A stretch of 64,000 nt of DNA from Diphasiastrum complanatum (lineage: Eukaryota > Streptophyta > Lycopodiopsida > Lycopodiales > Lycopodiaceae), in assembly GCA_029204225.1 (NCBI GenBank), contig CM055108.1, forward strand, positions 13,391,955 through 13,455,954. The letters are read 5' to 3'. The stretch's first letter is position 1; each line of letters begins with the position of its first letter. Positions 24,373-38,700 of the stretch are shown piece after piece. The position numbers and the translations under genes were made by a program. The notes under the pieces are model-generated. The model searched no databases. It was not told the DNA's origin and worked only from the letters and a program-made list of their open reading frames with translations.

Positions 24373-26590
24373 TTAGAAGATTCTGATGCACTCATGACTC
24401 TATTATCGAGTCTACTTGAAGCCTACAAAAATTGGGTAATGGCAATTTCTACCCAAGAGCACCTCACTCTATCAAGAGTAATTTCGCTGCTCCTACAAGA
24501 GGAGATCAACATCCTCCTCAGGCTTAGGACCAGATCCTCAAGCTCTGTATTCAAAAAATCAGAACTTTAGATCCTAGACATCTACAAAGTCAGGCTCTAT
24601 TGACAAGAAGAGCAACATGCAGTCTGGACCAAATTCTGGTTCAGGATCAAATTCAAGCTCTTCATCATTCCAACCAGTGCAAAAACTTTTCTGCAGATAC
24701 TGTAAGAGGACTGGCTACGAAATCAAGGACTGTCGAACTTTGGAATACATCTAGACTTTGGAGCAACTCAACACATCACTCACCATCGCGACTAGTTCAA
24801 GGACTATAAGTCATTCACCCACTCTCGAGTTGTGCAACTTGGAGACAACTAATCACATCCAATCGAAGGTGAAGGAACAATCAGAGTTGAATTCAAAAGA
24901 GGTGAAGTCAAGTTGTTGTCCAACGTTCTCCACATTTCAAATCTGACCAAGAATCTGCTCTTAGTTAGCAAAATCACTGATTCGGGTCGGAGGGTCGAAT
25001 TTGATACATAAGGCTACACAATTCTTGACAAATCCCAGAGGTTCTAGCCTATGGAAGAACAAGCAGCTATCTTTACAGACTTATTAATTGCTATTCTTCT
25101 AACAGTCAAGCTCTTTACACAGCCACTTCTGAATCAACTGATATGTTGTGTGATTTCAAACTTGGCCATCTTACCTTCAACAGTAGTTAGCAAATGTCAA
25201 CTCAGAGTCTAGTACAAGATCTGCCTTCAGTCAGCAAGCCAACTTCTCCATGCGAAAGCTATATTATAAGCAAGCATGCTAGGAGTCCCTTCAGTTCAGA
25301 GTCAGTTCATACATCCAAGGGCTTGCTTGACCTTGTACATAGCGACATTTGTGGCTAGGGGGAGCTCTCTATTTCCTAACCTTCATCAATGACTTCTCTC
25401 AAAGGATTGCAACCTACTATCTGAAGAACAAATCCGAAGCATTCAAGTTCTTCATGCAGTTCAAGGCATCTACATGAGAGGACCAGACCCAGAGGAAGAT
25501 CAAGACTCTACACACAGATGGAGGGGGAGAGTACATCTCCACAGAATTCAATGAATCAGACACTCATTGAGAGTTCCAAGAGCATGATGGCCCATGCTTC
25601 TCTTCCAAAGAAATTCTAGACAGAAACTATTACTACAGCTGCCTATTTGCAAAATCGATCAATCACCAAAGCCCTGAACAACAAGACATCTTATGAGGTG
25701 TGGACAAGATCAAAACTATCACTCAAATATATTCGAGTGTTTGGATGCATCGCTTCCACTCAAATCCCTGAAGATCTAAGAAGAAAGCTAGATGACAAGA
25801 TCAGAAAAATGATCTTTATCAAATATTTCCCAAATCAGAAGGCATACAAGCTCTACAATTTGGATACTGAGAAGGCATTCACCAGTAGAGATGTCATTTT
25901 TGTGGAAGACTAGTTCATCGACCACAAAGGGACAACTACTGAAAATTTTGATCCAAGGATCGAGCAACCAGACAATTTCGATCCAGGGATTCAACTACTG
26001 AATAACGATGATGACTCAGACAATGACTCAGAATCTCAACAAGTCAACCCACATCAGAGGACCGAAGTTCAACCCAGAAGGTCGAACAGGTCCAGATAGC
26101 CTCCATGCAGATTTATGTATGATCAAGAAAAACTTCGGGTCTTTCGGGATTTTCGCATTTTTGCTACATTGCAGACCGACGTCGCCAACTTATCATCAAT
26201 CCTAAAACAGCTAGAGAAACAAATATCCTAAGGGCGGTTACCAACTTTGTACAGATACAAAACTTGAGTAAATGGCAGTTAAGGCATGAGATATTTTTCT
26301 CTCGACACTTGTAAATATGTATATATTAGCTGAATCAAGCTATGTAAGTGTTAATTGAATCTCTCTTTCAATCAGAGTTATCTATAGCCAGCGATATCAC
26401 GCTCAGCAAGCTGAAGTTATTACTTCAAGCCATTTACTCACTGTTGATATTAATCAAAGTGCAATTTTTGTCTCACTACTATCTCGCTCATTTGTGCATT
26501 CTGTACGAATTCTTCTACTTGAATATTTCTGCTGCTAACTGTTGCGTTTCCGTTCCTACATGCTCGCGCTCAAATCCTCGAGCTTCTGCT
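24373..26590 (+). mobile_element. 5'-truncated Ty1/Copia element inserted in the CACTA transposase
   Basis: The sequence starts in mid-gag (DALMTLLSSLLEAYKNWVMA, STQEHLTLSRVISLLLQEE). Next is a zinc knuckle CRYCKRTGYEIKDC, with Tyr where the conserved His should be. Next a protease-like LDFGATQHIT (DSGA changed to DFGA) and VLHISNLTKNLLLVSKITDS. Then integrase parts follow (VHSDICG, TDGGGEYISTEF, FGCIASTQIPEDLRRKLDDK, TEKAFTSRDVIFVED). After about 26090 the RT/RNase H region is absent. A TATA-like tgtatatatta at about 26316 in an LTR-like tail suggests a 3' LTR (about 26215-26590), but no 5' LTR exists to confirm its limits. Many stops. Confidence 0.82.
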
Positions 26591-26597
26591 GCCACTC

Positions 26598-26932
26598 ATG
26601 TCCCATGGTTTTATGACACATTCTTTATGCAAATCATTTACCAAGCATGGTAAATTAAGTGGATGGAAATCACATGATTTGCATAAGATAATGCAATTCA
26701 TACTTCCACTTTCTATTCGAGGTCTCTTCAACGATGACGTACGAAGTATGCTTTATAATTTATCATCGATGATTAAGTATGTATATTTTTTAAACACTTG
26801 TATAAATACGTGCTATTTCAGTATTTTTATGTGCTAAACAACCTAATGTTATATCAATTTTCTTGCACGATTGACTTAGACCTAGATTCAAATGAGTGTC
26901 AAGACTTGTGTGATGACGAGAATGATTTATAA
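26598..26932 (+). pseudogene. CACTA transposase, continuation after the Copia insertion
   Basis: The frame from 26598 encodes FTKHGKLSGWKSHDLHKIMQ followed by FILPLSIRGLFNDDVRSML, which matches the start of the DUF4218 region (MKSHDxHxxxQxxLP). It then stops at about 26835. Near 26875-26932 a short acidic end, SNECQDLCDDENDL, matches the C-terminus of copy 1 at about 7900. The DUF4218/DUF4216 middle present in copy 1 is therefore deleted in this copy. Confidence 0.8.
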
Positions 26933-27029
26933 TTATTAACACTTGAAATCACTTGCATTCATTTATTTTTTTAATATTCATTGCAATACTTTTATGTATA
27001 CTTTTATAGTTAGTTAGAGTTGAATGTGA

Positions 27030-27460
27030 TAATTATAATACCCAAACCTTGCGGTTATGTCCTATTTCAGAATGTCATCTCATATTCCCTCCCTACGGCG
27101 TATAGGTTTTTCCATTTAAGCAAAGATTAGAACCTTGCCTTTCACTGGAGAAAAGTAAGGGCTACACACCTTCCTAGGATTGGGAATTTTAATTATCTAC
27201 ACTTCACTCTTTTGTTTTAACTAATTTCTAGTGTATGTGATAAAATACGACGTTGCTTTGAACAAAATGAAAGTGATGAATTACATTTGACTCTATTAGT
27301 ATGTTAGATAATATATTCCAACAATCAAAAAATTGAAACAACATGTACACACTCACCGGTAAGCTCGAAGCTTTAGTGCAAGCTTGTTTGCTCTTTCAAC
27401 ACTTGCTCTCTTTCCTTTTCTTTGAATATCCTTGTCGCATATACAAGCAATTCAAAAATA
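27030..27460 (+). repeat. CACTA 3' non-coding block, copy 2 (inverted copy at 7270-7815)
   Basis: It is the plus-strand counterpart of the block at 7805-7270. It starts about 100 bases after the transposase C-terminus and includes CTTGCGGTTATGTCCTATTT, CTCCCTACGGCG, CCTTCCTAGGATTGGG, and further on a gctcgaagctttagtgcaag stretch. Orientation relative to the transposase is the same in both copies. I could not find a clear CACTA/TAGTG terminus on either side. Confidence 0.8.
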
Positions 27461-27599
27461 ACACTATATTAGACAATTGATTCATTATTGCAAACAATAT
27501 GATATGTGCTTGTGAACACATTAAGATTAAAAAATTTAGGGTTGATAGATTCAAAGCATAAACTATTATACTAGTAATATGCTACAACACACATGCCAA

Positions 27600-28390
<791 letters not shown>

Positions 28391-28445
28391 GCCTATGGCT
28401 GTTATCTGCTCAAGTATAGTCTTAAATTGATTGATGTGATTTTAA

Positions 28446-28840
28446 ATATAATCACCTTCTGGCATTCTGAGAGAGAAAAACTTCTTCCTTAGATGCAGTT
28501 TTGAAGTGACATTGCTCACTTTGTAGAGTGTGCTCAAAATGTCCCAAGCTTCTTTCGAACATTGGGCTTTTCTGATACGACCAATCTATGTGTTAGAAAT
28601 ATTGAGAGTGATTAAGACAAAAGCCTTACCATCTCTGAGCTTCCATTTAAAAATGGCTTGGTCATCGACACTAGGAAGTAGTTTGATACTAGTAGTGACT
28701 ATCTCCCATAGTTTTTTGGCCATTAGGACTGCCTTCATCTTGAATTTCCTCATATGGTAGTTCGATCCATTGAGCTTGTCTACCATTAGACAAGACTTCA
28801 ATTGAGAATCCATGTGGTAGTTCGAGAGAGGTTTATGCAA
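28446..28840 (-). mobile_element. Ty1/Copia gag fragment
   Basis: Minus-strand frame: MVDKLNGSNYHMRKFKMKAVL, KLWEIVTTS, then WKLRDGKAFVLITLNIS, a stop, and AWDILSTLYKVSNVTSKLHL plus RKKFFSLRMPEGDYI. This is the Copia gag N-terminal domain (LxGxNYxxWKxxM ... AWxxLxxxY). It is the same lineage as the gag at 48904-48150 (LDGTNYHLWKFKMRTVLMAK). No protease, integrase, LTR or primer-binding site was seen nearby. Its N-terminal side runs into non-matching sequence at about 28850. Confidence 0.85.
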
Positions 28841-28869
28841 ACAGTAGATTGTTTTACTTTAAGACAATT

Positions 28870-30190
28870 TAGTGAATGTCTACTCTATATCAGAACAAGA
28901 AATGTGTTGATAATGTAGGCTTTGATCAGAAAAATGATCATTACTCTATGGGTAAGGCACGAGGATACATAAAGATGAATATATGTGTGAATTAAAATGA
29001 AAACGAAATCATCTTCTCGTTTGGGTCATAGTCAACTATACGCAAATGAGTACAAGTTTTGATATCGGTTTTAGTTAGCATATTGTTTTGTCATGCTTTA
29101 TGCCACTAATGTTAAAATTACATTCTGAAGTAGCTTTCTTAAGTATAAGTTATTGCAAACACTAGCCAAGTTATGTAAATTTTCTAAAAAGGCAATTAAT
29201 ACATCTAGATTGTACTCTAGGATCTGTATGCTTGACATTTGCAAAGTCAATAAATTATTCTCTTTTTTTGTGGAGAGGAATGGTTTCGCTTGTATGGCAT
29301 GTAATCAAGTCTCAAATATTATCTTTGAAATGTATGATGAAGGCACTACTTGCTTTGTTGGCTTTTTTTTTTCAAATTAGCCTTGTTATGGAATAAAGAC
29401 CTCAAAGAAGACAATTAGGCTATGGTTTTGTGTGCAAATTTAGAAGTGAAAATTCTCACTTACTTGATGGGAAGGCAATAAGACCAATGATGAGGGATTA
29501 CATAATGTTGATTATATGTGAAATAAAATGAAAACCATCTCTTTTATGTTGTTTTCAACATGCTAATAGTGTACCATATTTCCATGAATCAACATCAATG
29601 TTAAGCATTTTTTTGTAATGCTTGCACTGTAAAATAAAAAATTGTTTGTTTCTTTACTTGGACCAAGAAATTGTCTTAGATATTAGGCTAGATTGAAGTA
29701 TAAAGAGTATTATGTGTTGTATGGTTTGCATTCATGTTGAATTTATGGTCTTGTTTAATGTGCATTATATATGTGATATGTAAAATGTAAATGATTGTTA
29801 TTTGATCATTATTTGAGGTTTTTACATTTCATTTTTTAGCTTTGTCATGACTTTTAGCTTTGTCATGGTAGCAGTAAGCCATTGTGATGTTTGCTATAAC
29901 CTCAGGTGTCGGCCTAGATGAGTTTGATTATTAAAATGACTATATTAACTTTTTGTATTGTTTTGTAATGTGACTTTGTTTTTCAATTTTTGTAAATAGT
30001 TTGAATGCCCTTGTAAGGCAATTTGAAAGCTTCTCATGATGTATTGATCACTTTGTTTATCAATGCAACATTTTCAAATACGTGCACTCATAAAAGTTTG
30101 TACACTTTGCATATGTGCGTAGTCATTGCTACATTTACATTATTGCATATTGGAAACATCTTTGTTAAACATTATATATTCGTAATGGAT
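28870..30190. other. AT-rich stretch, nothing recognised
   Basis: No open frame with a family motif. Two stretches (about 28925-29000 and 29440-29540) share a loose pattern around aaaatgaaaac but not enough to call a repeat. Confidence 0.45.
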
Positions 30191-30390
30191 TTTTGGTGAC
30201 TATTCTGCCCATTTCTGAAGAGATCAAAAAGCAAAATAGTCACTTGTTTTTTTTACAAAAATTTAGTGCAGATTCTGCCAACATCGGATTGGTCTCAAAA
30301 AAATTTAGTGCTGATTCTGCTTGCACCTGCCACATGGCAGCTAAGGATTGGTTTAAAAAGGGTCCAAAAATCCATTATGCAATGGAATGG

Positions 30391-30505
30391 GCCGGGCAGA
30401 GGCCATTCTGCCCGGCTCCTTCCAAATTACAAAATATTTAAGGCTGTAAATGAAACGTTAAAAGATACAAAATATTTAAGGCTGTAAATGAAAAGTTAAA
30501 AGATT
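30391..30505. repeat. Perfect GC-rich hairpin followed by a 38-base tandem duplication
   Basis: GCCGGGCAGA (30391-30400) and TCTGCCCGGC (30407-30416) are perfect complements around a 6-base loop. Then two copies of a 38-base unit beginning CAAAATATTTAAGGCTG lie at 30430-30467 and 30468-30505, differing at only one or two positions. No gene is visible. A short run of T after the hairpin, which a bacterial terminator would need, is absent and irrelevant in this context. Confidence 0.8.
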
Positions 30506-31539
30506 TCAAAATTAGGTAGAAGCATTGTGAAAAGGAAGACAACTTCAATGTAAGAAATAGGAGTCTGTAAATGAAAAGTTGTAGGATTTAAGACTCTGAA
30601 AAAGAAATTTGTGCAATAAAAGTGCAATGATCTGTTTGTAAGTTAAGTATTCTCCAAAGAATGAAAATCAGAATTCCCAGAATTCTAGCTCTATACCAGA
30701 TTTTGTAGGCTAAGTGGCTTCCAGAGCACTGCTAAATTCTATGGCTATGGCGTCTGGAACAGGTCTTCAATTCCCATGCCTTGTTCAGGTTCATAGGGAT
30801 ATGGCATATGCTGTGTAAGGATCAAGATTCAACGCCATAGCAGCGTAGTACGTACCTTGCTTGCTGCACGTGATACAGGACGCCGTTCTTCCTCAAGAGT
30901 GCAGTCTTCTGTTTATTCACGTACCTTGCAACCCATATCTGTCTCTGACACACGGTCGCTCAATATGTACTGCAAAGCACCCATCTCGACATCATCGACT
31001 AAGTTCTCTCGAGATCGTGGATTCGGAAACCCTCCCCCGGCCCATCCGATGATCCATCCCGATTCCATTCCCTTCCTTTCCTTTCCTCTCTTTTCCCAGC
31101 AGCCAGCTCTACTCAAGACTATCTACATCACGTGACTGTCAATACCACGTTCACATCAGTAACTATGTTGTGATTGTGTACCACCACAGATGCTGATAAT
31201 TGAGCGACCAGCGTGACGATCGTCGACTCATCTGTCAATTCAGTCATCAAATACTCCAGTAATATATTATAATAACGTTTATTGGTTTTGTTTATCTTAT
31301 TAGCGGCGAATCTAGACAGAGTCGGACAGACTAGGCATGTAGATTAGAGAATATGCCGTGTCAGTAAAGCTACTGGCAAGTAAGCTGGATCTGGCCCGAA
31401 TGCGAATTCCAGTAACAGCAGAAAATAGGAAGAATTCTAACAGCCTTGCTTCCAGCGTTTCTCTAAACTTCTGTCAGTCGGTGTACTTCGGTCGGTCAGT
31501 GTTCTTTCAAGCGATTGAGTAAATGCTTGTTGGTAGCTC

Positions 31540-31720
31540 CGTGGACAGTGAGGCCGTCCTCCTGCAGCCTCCTCCGTCCTAAGGCCGTAACTATCACGTG
31601 ATGTTGCTCTGAATACTTCATGTAGTAAACTTTAAAAGTAGCTGTAATCGCGTATTGAGACGTTTGCTGCTAGCTGCTGTTACTTGCTTTAATCTGCATT
31701 CTGATTCCGTACAATTCTTC
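31540..31720 (+). repeat. Dispersed repeat, copy 2 (first copy at 18700-18910)
   Basis: It carries the same GCAGCCTCCTCC core and ordered downstream matches as the copy 12.8 kb to the left, in the same orientation. The preceding region (30850-31530) is relatively GC-rich with pyrimidine-rich runs (cattcccttcctttccttt) like those at 18170-18210. No coding sequence was recognised. Confidence 0.55.
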
Positions 31721-34620
31721 ATTGTGTTTCACGAAGAACAATGCATGTCTAAGATCAAGGTGGCTGGAAAGCAAAGTTTGCTAGAATAGACGTCTTTGAT
31801 GCTCCAGGGCCCGCTGCCCAGTATAGATTTGCACGTGGACTGCAGTGCTGCTTGTTGGATTACTGCATCATTCCCTCCATGTCCACAACTAAAATGAAAA
31901 ATATAAAGGTAGGTGAGTAATGCCAGATTTGCAAGGAAATTACAAGCTAGATTGGGAACATAGCTTTGATCAAGGAAATCAACACCCAACAAAGATACTT
32001 CAGATCAATCCTTGGGTAAAGATCTTTGTGTTGACCTTTGCACCCGATAAAAACAACACACTCATAAAATCATGGCAAGATTGTTAAAATGGACATTTAA
32101 GTATTGGGGAATGGTTTTTCTTAGTGACCTTTGCATCCAATGAAATAGGTGTAAAATCGTGAGGAGGTTTGAGGAGGTTGTTAGGCTGAGCCATAATTAA
32201 ATGGCTGTTGAACTAGGTGTAAAGGTCACTAAAATGATGTTTCCCAAATGTAAAGGATCTACTTAGCTATTGCCATTACGATTGCAATTATTTTTATGGC
32301 CCTAAGATTTTGACTTTTTGCGGTGTAATGTGTTGTCCCTAGTTATTTATGGACATTTTATGAGCTTGAACTAACTTCATAAAGTTTTATGGACTTCAAG
32401 ATTTCATAATGTGTCAGATGTAAATTTTACAAATGATAATCTATTTACATTTCATTTTAGAGCCTTTTTTCATAAATCAACTTAGGCAAAAGTTGAAACC
32501 ATAGTTTTTAGGAAAATGAAGTTATTTGCATGATCTAATCCACCTCAAATATATGAAGTTCTTTGCATGATTTGATCCACTTCAAAAGTATGAAATAAAA
32601 TGCCAACACAATCCTTATGATAATGTGTGGCCATTTTGATTTAAGATCATCAAGCGAATGGGTAGTAAGCATGTATTTCAAGAATGGGTAGTAAGCATGT
32701 ATTTCAAGGGAAGCTAAATTTGAATTTTGCAAACTTAGTTGAACCAAATTTGAGAGCATCATGCCTCTCCCATTTTTTATTTACTAGATAGGTTTTGACA
32801 TCATTATTTCAAAAAAAAAGTGCAATAAGAAATTGTTCGAAGTGCTTAGTGCAAAGAATCAAAGAAAGACTTTCAAATTCCAACTTCCAATCATTTTCGA
32901 TACCAATTTCCAATCATTTGATTTAGTATCCTCAATAGGCTTCTCTATGATCTCCTTAAATAGAATTAAAGGTCAATGTTAGACAACATAACTTTTTATA
33001 TGAGCATTGAGATATTTGTTTTGTTAGAAAAGCAAAAGCTTTTTTTTTTTTGGCAACGTGTTAAACAACTAGTGGTTAGTTATATACAACATATATACAA
33101 CCTAGCAATGTTATTTGGGCAATGTCATGTGACGGGCAAGCCCCTAAGATGTCACTTTGCAGTAGTTGGAAATCACACTTGCACTGTCAACAACTCTACC
33201 CATACCCAACAACTCTACCCATACACCCCATTGTGATTGACAAAAGCAATTGTTTTGACGATGTGAAAAGTGAGTAGAGCTTTTGTTTTTAATAACAAAA
33301 CCTGTTGCAGGTGGTTATCAAAGTGTAAAGAAAGCAATCTTTCATGTATAAAAGGGATGAGCTCCAAGGATTTGCCTCAAAGGGAACCACATCAAGCCAT
33401 TTTCCAAATAAATATGATTTAGATTGAAAAAACACCAAAGTTAATTTCTTGAGAAAGGGAGAACATTTTTCTTTATAAGGGCCTGAGTTCACAACAAAGC
33501 TGTGTAAAAAGACGCTGTAAGTTTGATTGCCATAAGGTGAAGCACTTTATAGTGAAACCACATGGATATAGCCTATTGGCTCATTCCAATTTCTTAGTAC
33601 ATCACAAATATCGAACAAAAAGCAAGATAAATAAAAAAATACAAAGCATCACACATTGAGCATTCATAATCTCACACTCTCCTCTCTTTCACTCTCATTT
33701 TTTCTCAAGCTTTTTATGAAAATAACTCTTAAGCTTGCATTTCTCACACTAGCTCAAAAGGCATAAAATACAAGGAAATTCGACTTGTTGGACCTCGACG
33801 CTTGAGCCTTTTTTAGACTGTGGCACACTTTTACGTTTCTAACTTGGAGGATCTAATATAAATTGCACTTCATGTATTTTTTATAAGCACCTTGATTTTA
33901 CAAGCTTTTTAACTTAAAAATAAACAATACTGCAGTTGAGAGTTTTCAAAGTCCTTGGTAACCTTGGCACTTCAGCCACATTACAAAAATGACGCTTTGA
34001 GACACAATAACTATAGCTAAAAACCGCTTTGCTTTCATGGTACATCTAAATTTGGAATAGTAGTACAAAATGCATCATTATGCAACATTGAATTTGATTT
34101 AATTACATAATCCAGCTGTCCGAGTTCTTGATTTTTCTTACAATAACTTAAAAATTGTGAAGCGATGATTGGAAATGTTGCTTCTGTTGTGTTGAGAATC
34201 TTTATTCATAAACTCCCAACATGCCCCACACACTATCTTCATATTAATCCCTTGATACGTTGTTGTGGCAGTGAGGAACTGTCGTACTGTCGTTGATATA
34301 TTGCTGGTATAAAAAACTAGCAAGGTTGTAAGGGCAATTGATGGCATTACCTATGATTTCATCAATAATTAAACACCAAGAGTTTGTCTAAGTTTCAAGA
34401 CTGTCTTGATTCTCTTCCATGGACAATGCTAAGTAAAACAATGACTACCAGCAAGTACACTAAGAACTAAACTAAAATGACACCAAAGAGCAAAGATAGT
34501 AAGTCATAGACAAGAACTAACAAGAATAGATTTTAAAATGAAAAAATAAAGTAAAAAATGATAAGGCGCTCCCACTTTGTCGTGGGAGGATAAAAAAGTG
34601 GTGCATATCAATAGCTAACT
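31721..34620. other. AT-rich stretch, nothing recognised
   Basis: Only short, featureless open frames. Small direct repeats: a 26-base tandem duplication beginning GAATGGGTAGTAAGC (32656-32707), a double CAACTCTACCCATAC around 33190-33224, and a small hairpin CTCCCAC/GTGGGAG at 34569-34588. Confidence 0.45.
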
Positions 34621-34639
34621 AGGCCCCATATAAAATACT

Positions 34640-34890
34640 ATGTTCTTGATTTTCTTTAGGGTTGATGATAAGTTGACGACGTCGATCTGCCACTGTTGAA
34701 AAAAACCCGAAAAACACGAAGGTGCCCTTGAACAGAGAAAACATGTAAATCCCGAAGGTGCCTTTAAAGCAAAGGCAGAGAAATGCGAAAAATCCGACAG
34801 TGCCTTTAAAATGAATATTGGTCACAGTGTCGCATTTTTCCCGAAGGTGCGTAAATTGCAAAAACCCGACAGTGTCGCTTACAAGTAGCC
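34640..34890. repeat. Short-motif-rich block (GAAGGTGCC / GACAGTGTCGC)
   Basis: The motifs cgaaggtgcc(c/t)tt, ccgacagtg(c/t) and agtgtcgcattttt recur several times in irregular order. Related motifs, partly in inverse orientation, recur at 49690-50030 (ggcacctttgg, gacaccttcggc, gcagtgtcacatttttcg). Probably two fragments of one unclassified repeat or retrotransposon LTR. Confidence 0.5.
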
Positions 34891-35728
34891 CTTCTCGATA
34901 AATAAAAAACAATTAAACTACATAAATTCATTACAAAAGCCTCTCTGGTTATTAACAGGCAAGATAACCCGTGCCACTAAAAACTAATAATTCCATGGAT
35001 AACAAAATTTGAGGTGTTGAAAAAAAATGAGACGTACGTATCATTTTAACCTCACTACAACCTTTCATCAAAAATATCATCCAAGAAGCACAACCTCTCA
35101 CTAACAAAGATTCAATTTTTTGCATCTATAAACACCATATATAGAATTCACTGTGCATGAGTCTCTAGGATAAATTCATCCATGAAAACCATTAGGAAAC
35201 TCAACATTGCATATGCATCTGTGCCAAGTATGATGCATGTGCCGGCATGGCTCCTGAAATAGACATACACATTGCAAAGAACATTCCTATAGAAGGAATC
35301 ATGCTTTCTTCAGTCTTTGTAAGAAAATTGCAGTTCAAATTTCTCCTGCTCAACACAGCATCAACTGGAATTTTTGATGTATAGAAGAAGACTCTAATAA
35401 CAATGAAGTCTCAGCATTCACCAATTCCAAAAAAGTATCATAGTTCTTTAAGAAGTCTCTGATGGCTGATATTAGACGCCCCAAACAGAGAGTAATTACC
35501 CCTTTCTTTGTGTGCTAACAGCTCTGCATATTGTCCAATCTAGAAGTCCAGGTCACATCTAAAATAGGTAAAGCTTGATAGGCTCAACAGGCAGCACAGT
35601 AGAGCATCAAGAAGTACTCACACAAGGAGAAAGCTTCCTCCCTAAACATCACAAAACTTTTTTCTAGATTGAATTATGCCAAATTTAAAAATATCAACAC
35701 AGCTTGTGAAAAGCTGCAGGAAATGAGC

Positions 35729-38700
35729 CTAGGAGAATCCAAACTTGAAGCCTCCATTCTTAGTATCAGCCACTGTATCCCAAAAAGAAGTTTTTTTCTC
35801 AAGAACTTTCTTCTGCTTGGCTTTATGTTGGAGATGCTCTATAGACCCAGGGTAAAGCCTTTCATACTTCACTGTAAATTTATGAAAGAGATTTACACGA
35901 TCATGGGTTCCTGAGACTAACTCCCTAGCATTTGGCCTCTTTAAAAACTCCAAAACACTTAATAAATTGCTCCTGCACATGCAGAGAGTTGAACGAAGTT
36001 AATGCCAAGGGTACATGCAACCAGTTCAGTCTGTAAAAGCAGACAAAAGGTTTGATCGAGTACAAAACTGCAAAAACATTTCAGGCTTCAAGATTGTTAA
36101 ATGTAGAAGATTAAGGGGCAGTGTATCGATGTTCAAGGATCTAACTAACAATCTTCCGCCTTCTTAGCTGAACTTTCTGTGAAAACATTAATACACCACT
36201 GATTCATCATTGATCGTCAGGCCCCATTGTGCATGAATCAATATTATCCTAGCTTTCCAAGATAACAACAGTCAACTTAAAGTTATATCTCATCCATTCT
36301 GCACAATGCAGCCTGACGATCTGACATTAAATAAAGTAGATATCCTGGAACAAGATGTAAAGTGTGTGGCTACTCCTTTTGCAATAACTGAGGAAGTTAT
36401 ATGCCTGGACTTGTGAATAGTGCACCATTGCAATTAATTGTAAAGCTCATCAAGCATCACTTATATTTCTATGTTAAGAATATATCTCCAGACACTTACT
36501 CAAGATCATCTTCTTTCACCACAACATTGGCCTTTGGTCTCACAAATAAGTGAAGGTTGAAGCTTGATGCTTTGAAATCCAATTCATGATTTGTCCTTAT
36601 TCAGAAAGTTTGTTCATCATTGCCCAAGGGAATGCGAAAAAGGTGTGTCATCTGGCAAACTTTGATCTGTACAGGGACCCTTGCCCTTTTAGACTAGGCT
36701 TAAGTTGTCACCACATAGCACATGGATTGGCAGTCCCTCCCTGTCATATAGGACCAACTGAAATGTAATTTTTTGGCCCATCTCTCTTACATCATAAGTT
36801 GCCTCTGGCAGCTAAGATCTTGGAGCCAATCAGGGGCAGCTGCTACAAAGACAGTCAATAGCAGCACACATTTCTATTGGACTTACTGAGCAACTTATCA
36901 GCAACTTTTGAAAATGGAATGCTGTATTTGCAAGAACCAAACCAGAGGCAGATTGAAACGGAGAGGGCAATTGACATGCGAAAGGGAAGTGACAGGCAAT
37001 GCAATAGAGAACTGGGATGCAAAATTGATTCAAAAGGCCTAGCCCCTCATACAAAGACTTCTACAGTCATAAATCAACACTCACTACAGTACTTTCAACG
37101 CATGCATGTCAAGTGTGTTCATAAGCTGTTGCCATCTTAGTCTGTGCAAGTACTTGATTCCAAATACATCGTCCTTTTCCTAAGGAAGAGAAAAAACATC
37201 AGAGAAACACAATGGACGAGTTCTTTTTAAAAGGACAAGGGATGGCATATCACCTGCTCACGTAATTTTGGGTTATGGCTATTGACTCCTCCAGATTAAT
37301 CACAAGATGCCACCAACCATAAGGTACAAAAACCATCTCGCCTGCCTCGCAAATACATTCTACTGGCTTTTCTTTGCGATGTTTAGTTTCCTCGTAAAAA
37401 TTCATGAACCACTCTGTGATGGAGACTGGAGTAGCAACTTCTGCTCCGTCTGGGCTGGGATGTACACCTGGGGGTACTACTTCTGGTGGATAAAGAACCC
37501 ATTTCTTTTTACCCCTCACTACTGCATTCCAAGCAGAAGTGCTGTTTGGATCTATGTGAAATGAAGAACCTGACCTTGCAGGACCAATAATGAGCCACCT
37601 ATAATCTGGCCTCTCCTTGCCTAGTATTGAGAAAAGGTCTTCTCTAAAGTATACTGGAATCTGATAATCTGCAGCCAATTGAGGAACTTTTTCTCCAAAT
37701 TTTGGGTCAAATATGTAAAGAGGTCGCTCTTCTTTGACAATATCTGCATATGTGAAGTAATCTTCCAGCCTCAAATCTACAGGACCTGCAGAGAAAGGCA
37801 CATCTCCTGCATGTTTCAACATATAACTCCTTTCCCATTTTGAAAGTGCTGGCCAGCTTTTTAAACCATCTGTGATGAGCACTGGCTTGTTGGGCTCTTC
37901 AAAATCTCTTATGAAGTCATCGACAGTAAGATTGTGCCTGCGTTCGATGTTGTCACGAGCCAACCATTCAGGTTTCACCTCCAAGCTAGCACAAAGCCAG
38001 CTCTGAAACAGATAATCAGAATAGAAGTTCCTCACCTGCATGCATTGTCAAAATGTATGAAAGATTCTGTTAACTTTGAAAATTACAGGGGCTGTAAAAT
38101 GAGCTCATAAATTCCAGCAAACTTACTTTAATATGAAGCAAAGTGAATACTTTGATCCCCGACAATCTTGAAGGTTACCACTCACTATGAAAATATTCAT
38201 TTTTTAGAAGACGTTCAGAACAACTATCAAAGAATTGGCATTACAAGCCATCAAACAGAATGGCTTGTAATGATATAAAACAGAATCCGGCATAACAAAT
38301 TCGATGTAGTAGTAGCAGTCACAATTCCACATAAAAGACACACGAAATTGAATGCACAGATCACTATGCTCTCATGGATGATCTGTGCGAAGCCCTCGGT
38401 GCCACGTCAGATTATATTGGTAGAGTTTGCAGTTCCTCCACTTCAGATTGAGGCAGTGTTTCGACTCATTATTTTCCTTTTAGAGATTGGCACAGATGGA
38501 TAGCAGTGGGTCCAGATATGAATATACATGGCTCTCATGTCCTCACGGTTATTGCATAGTCAGGGCTTTCATCTCTCATGGTATTCCCAGGCTGTGAGTC
38601 TACTTGAATCTCTTGGAATCCCTATATCGTCTCTTCCAGAGGGTACACACCATTATATTCGTCATTTATATACAAATCCTATGTGCATACTGTCTTGGAT

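Noticed and set aside
24373-26090. Host gene encoding a zinc-knuckle protein
   Set aside because: Order gag, knuckle, protease-like site, integrase parts is that of a Copia retrotransposon, and the frame is broken by many stops.
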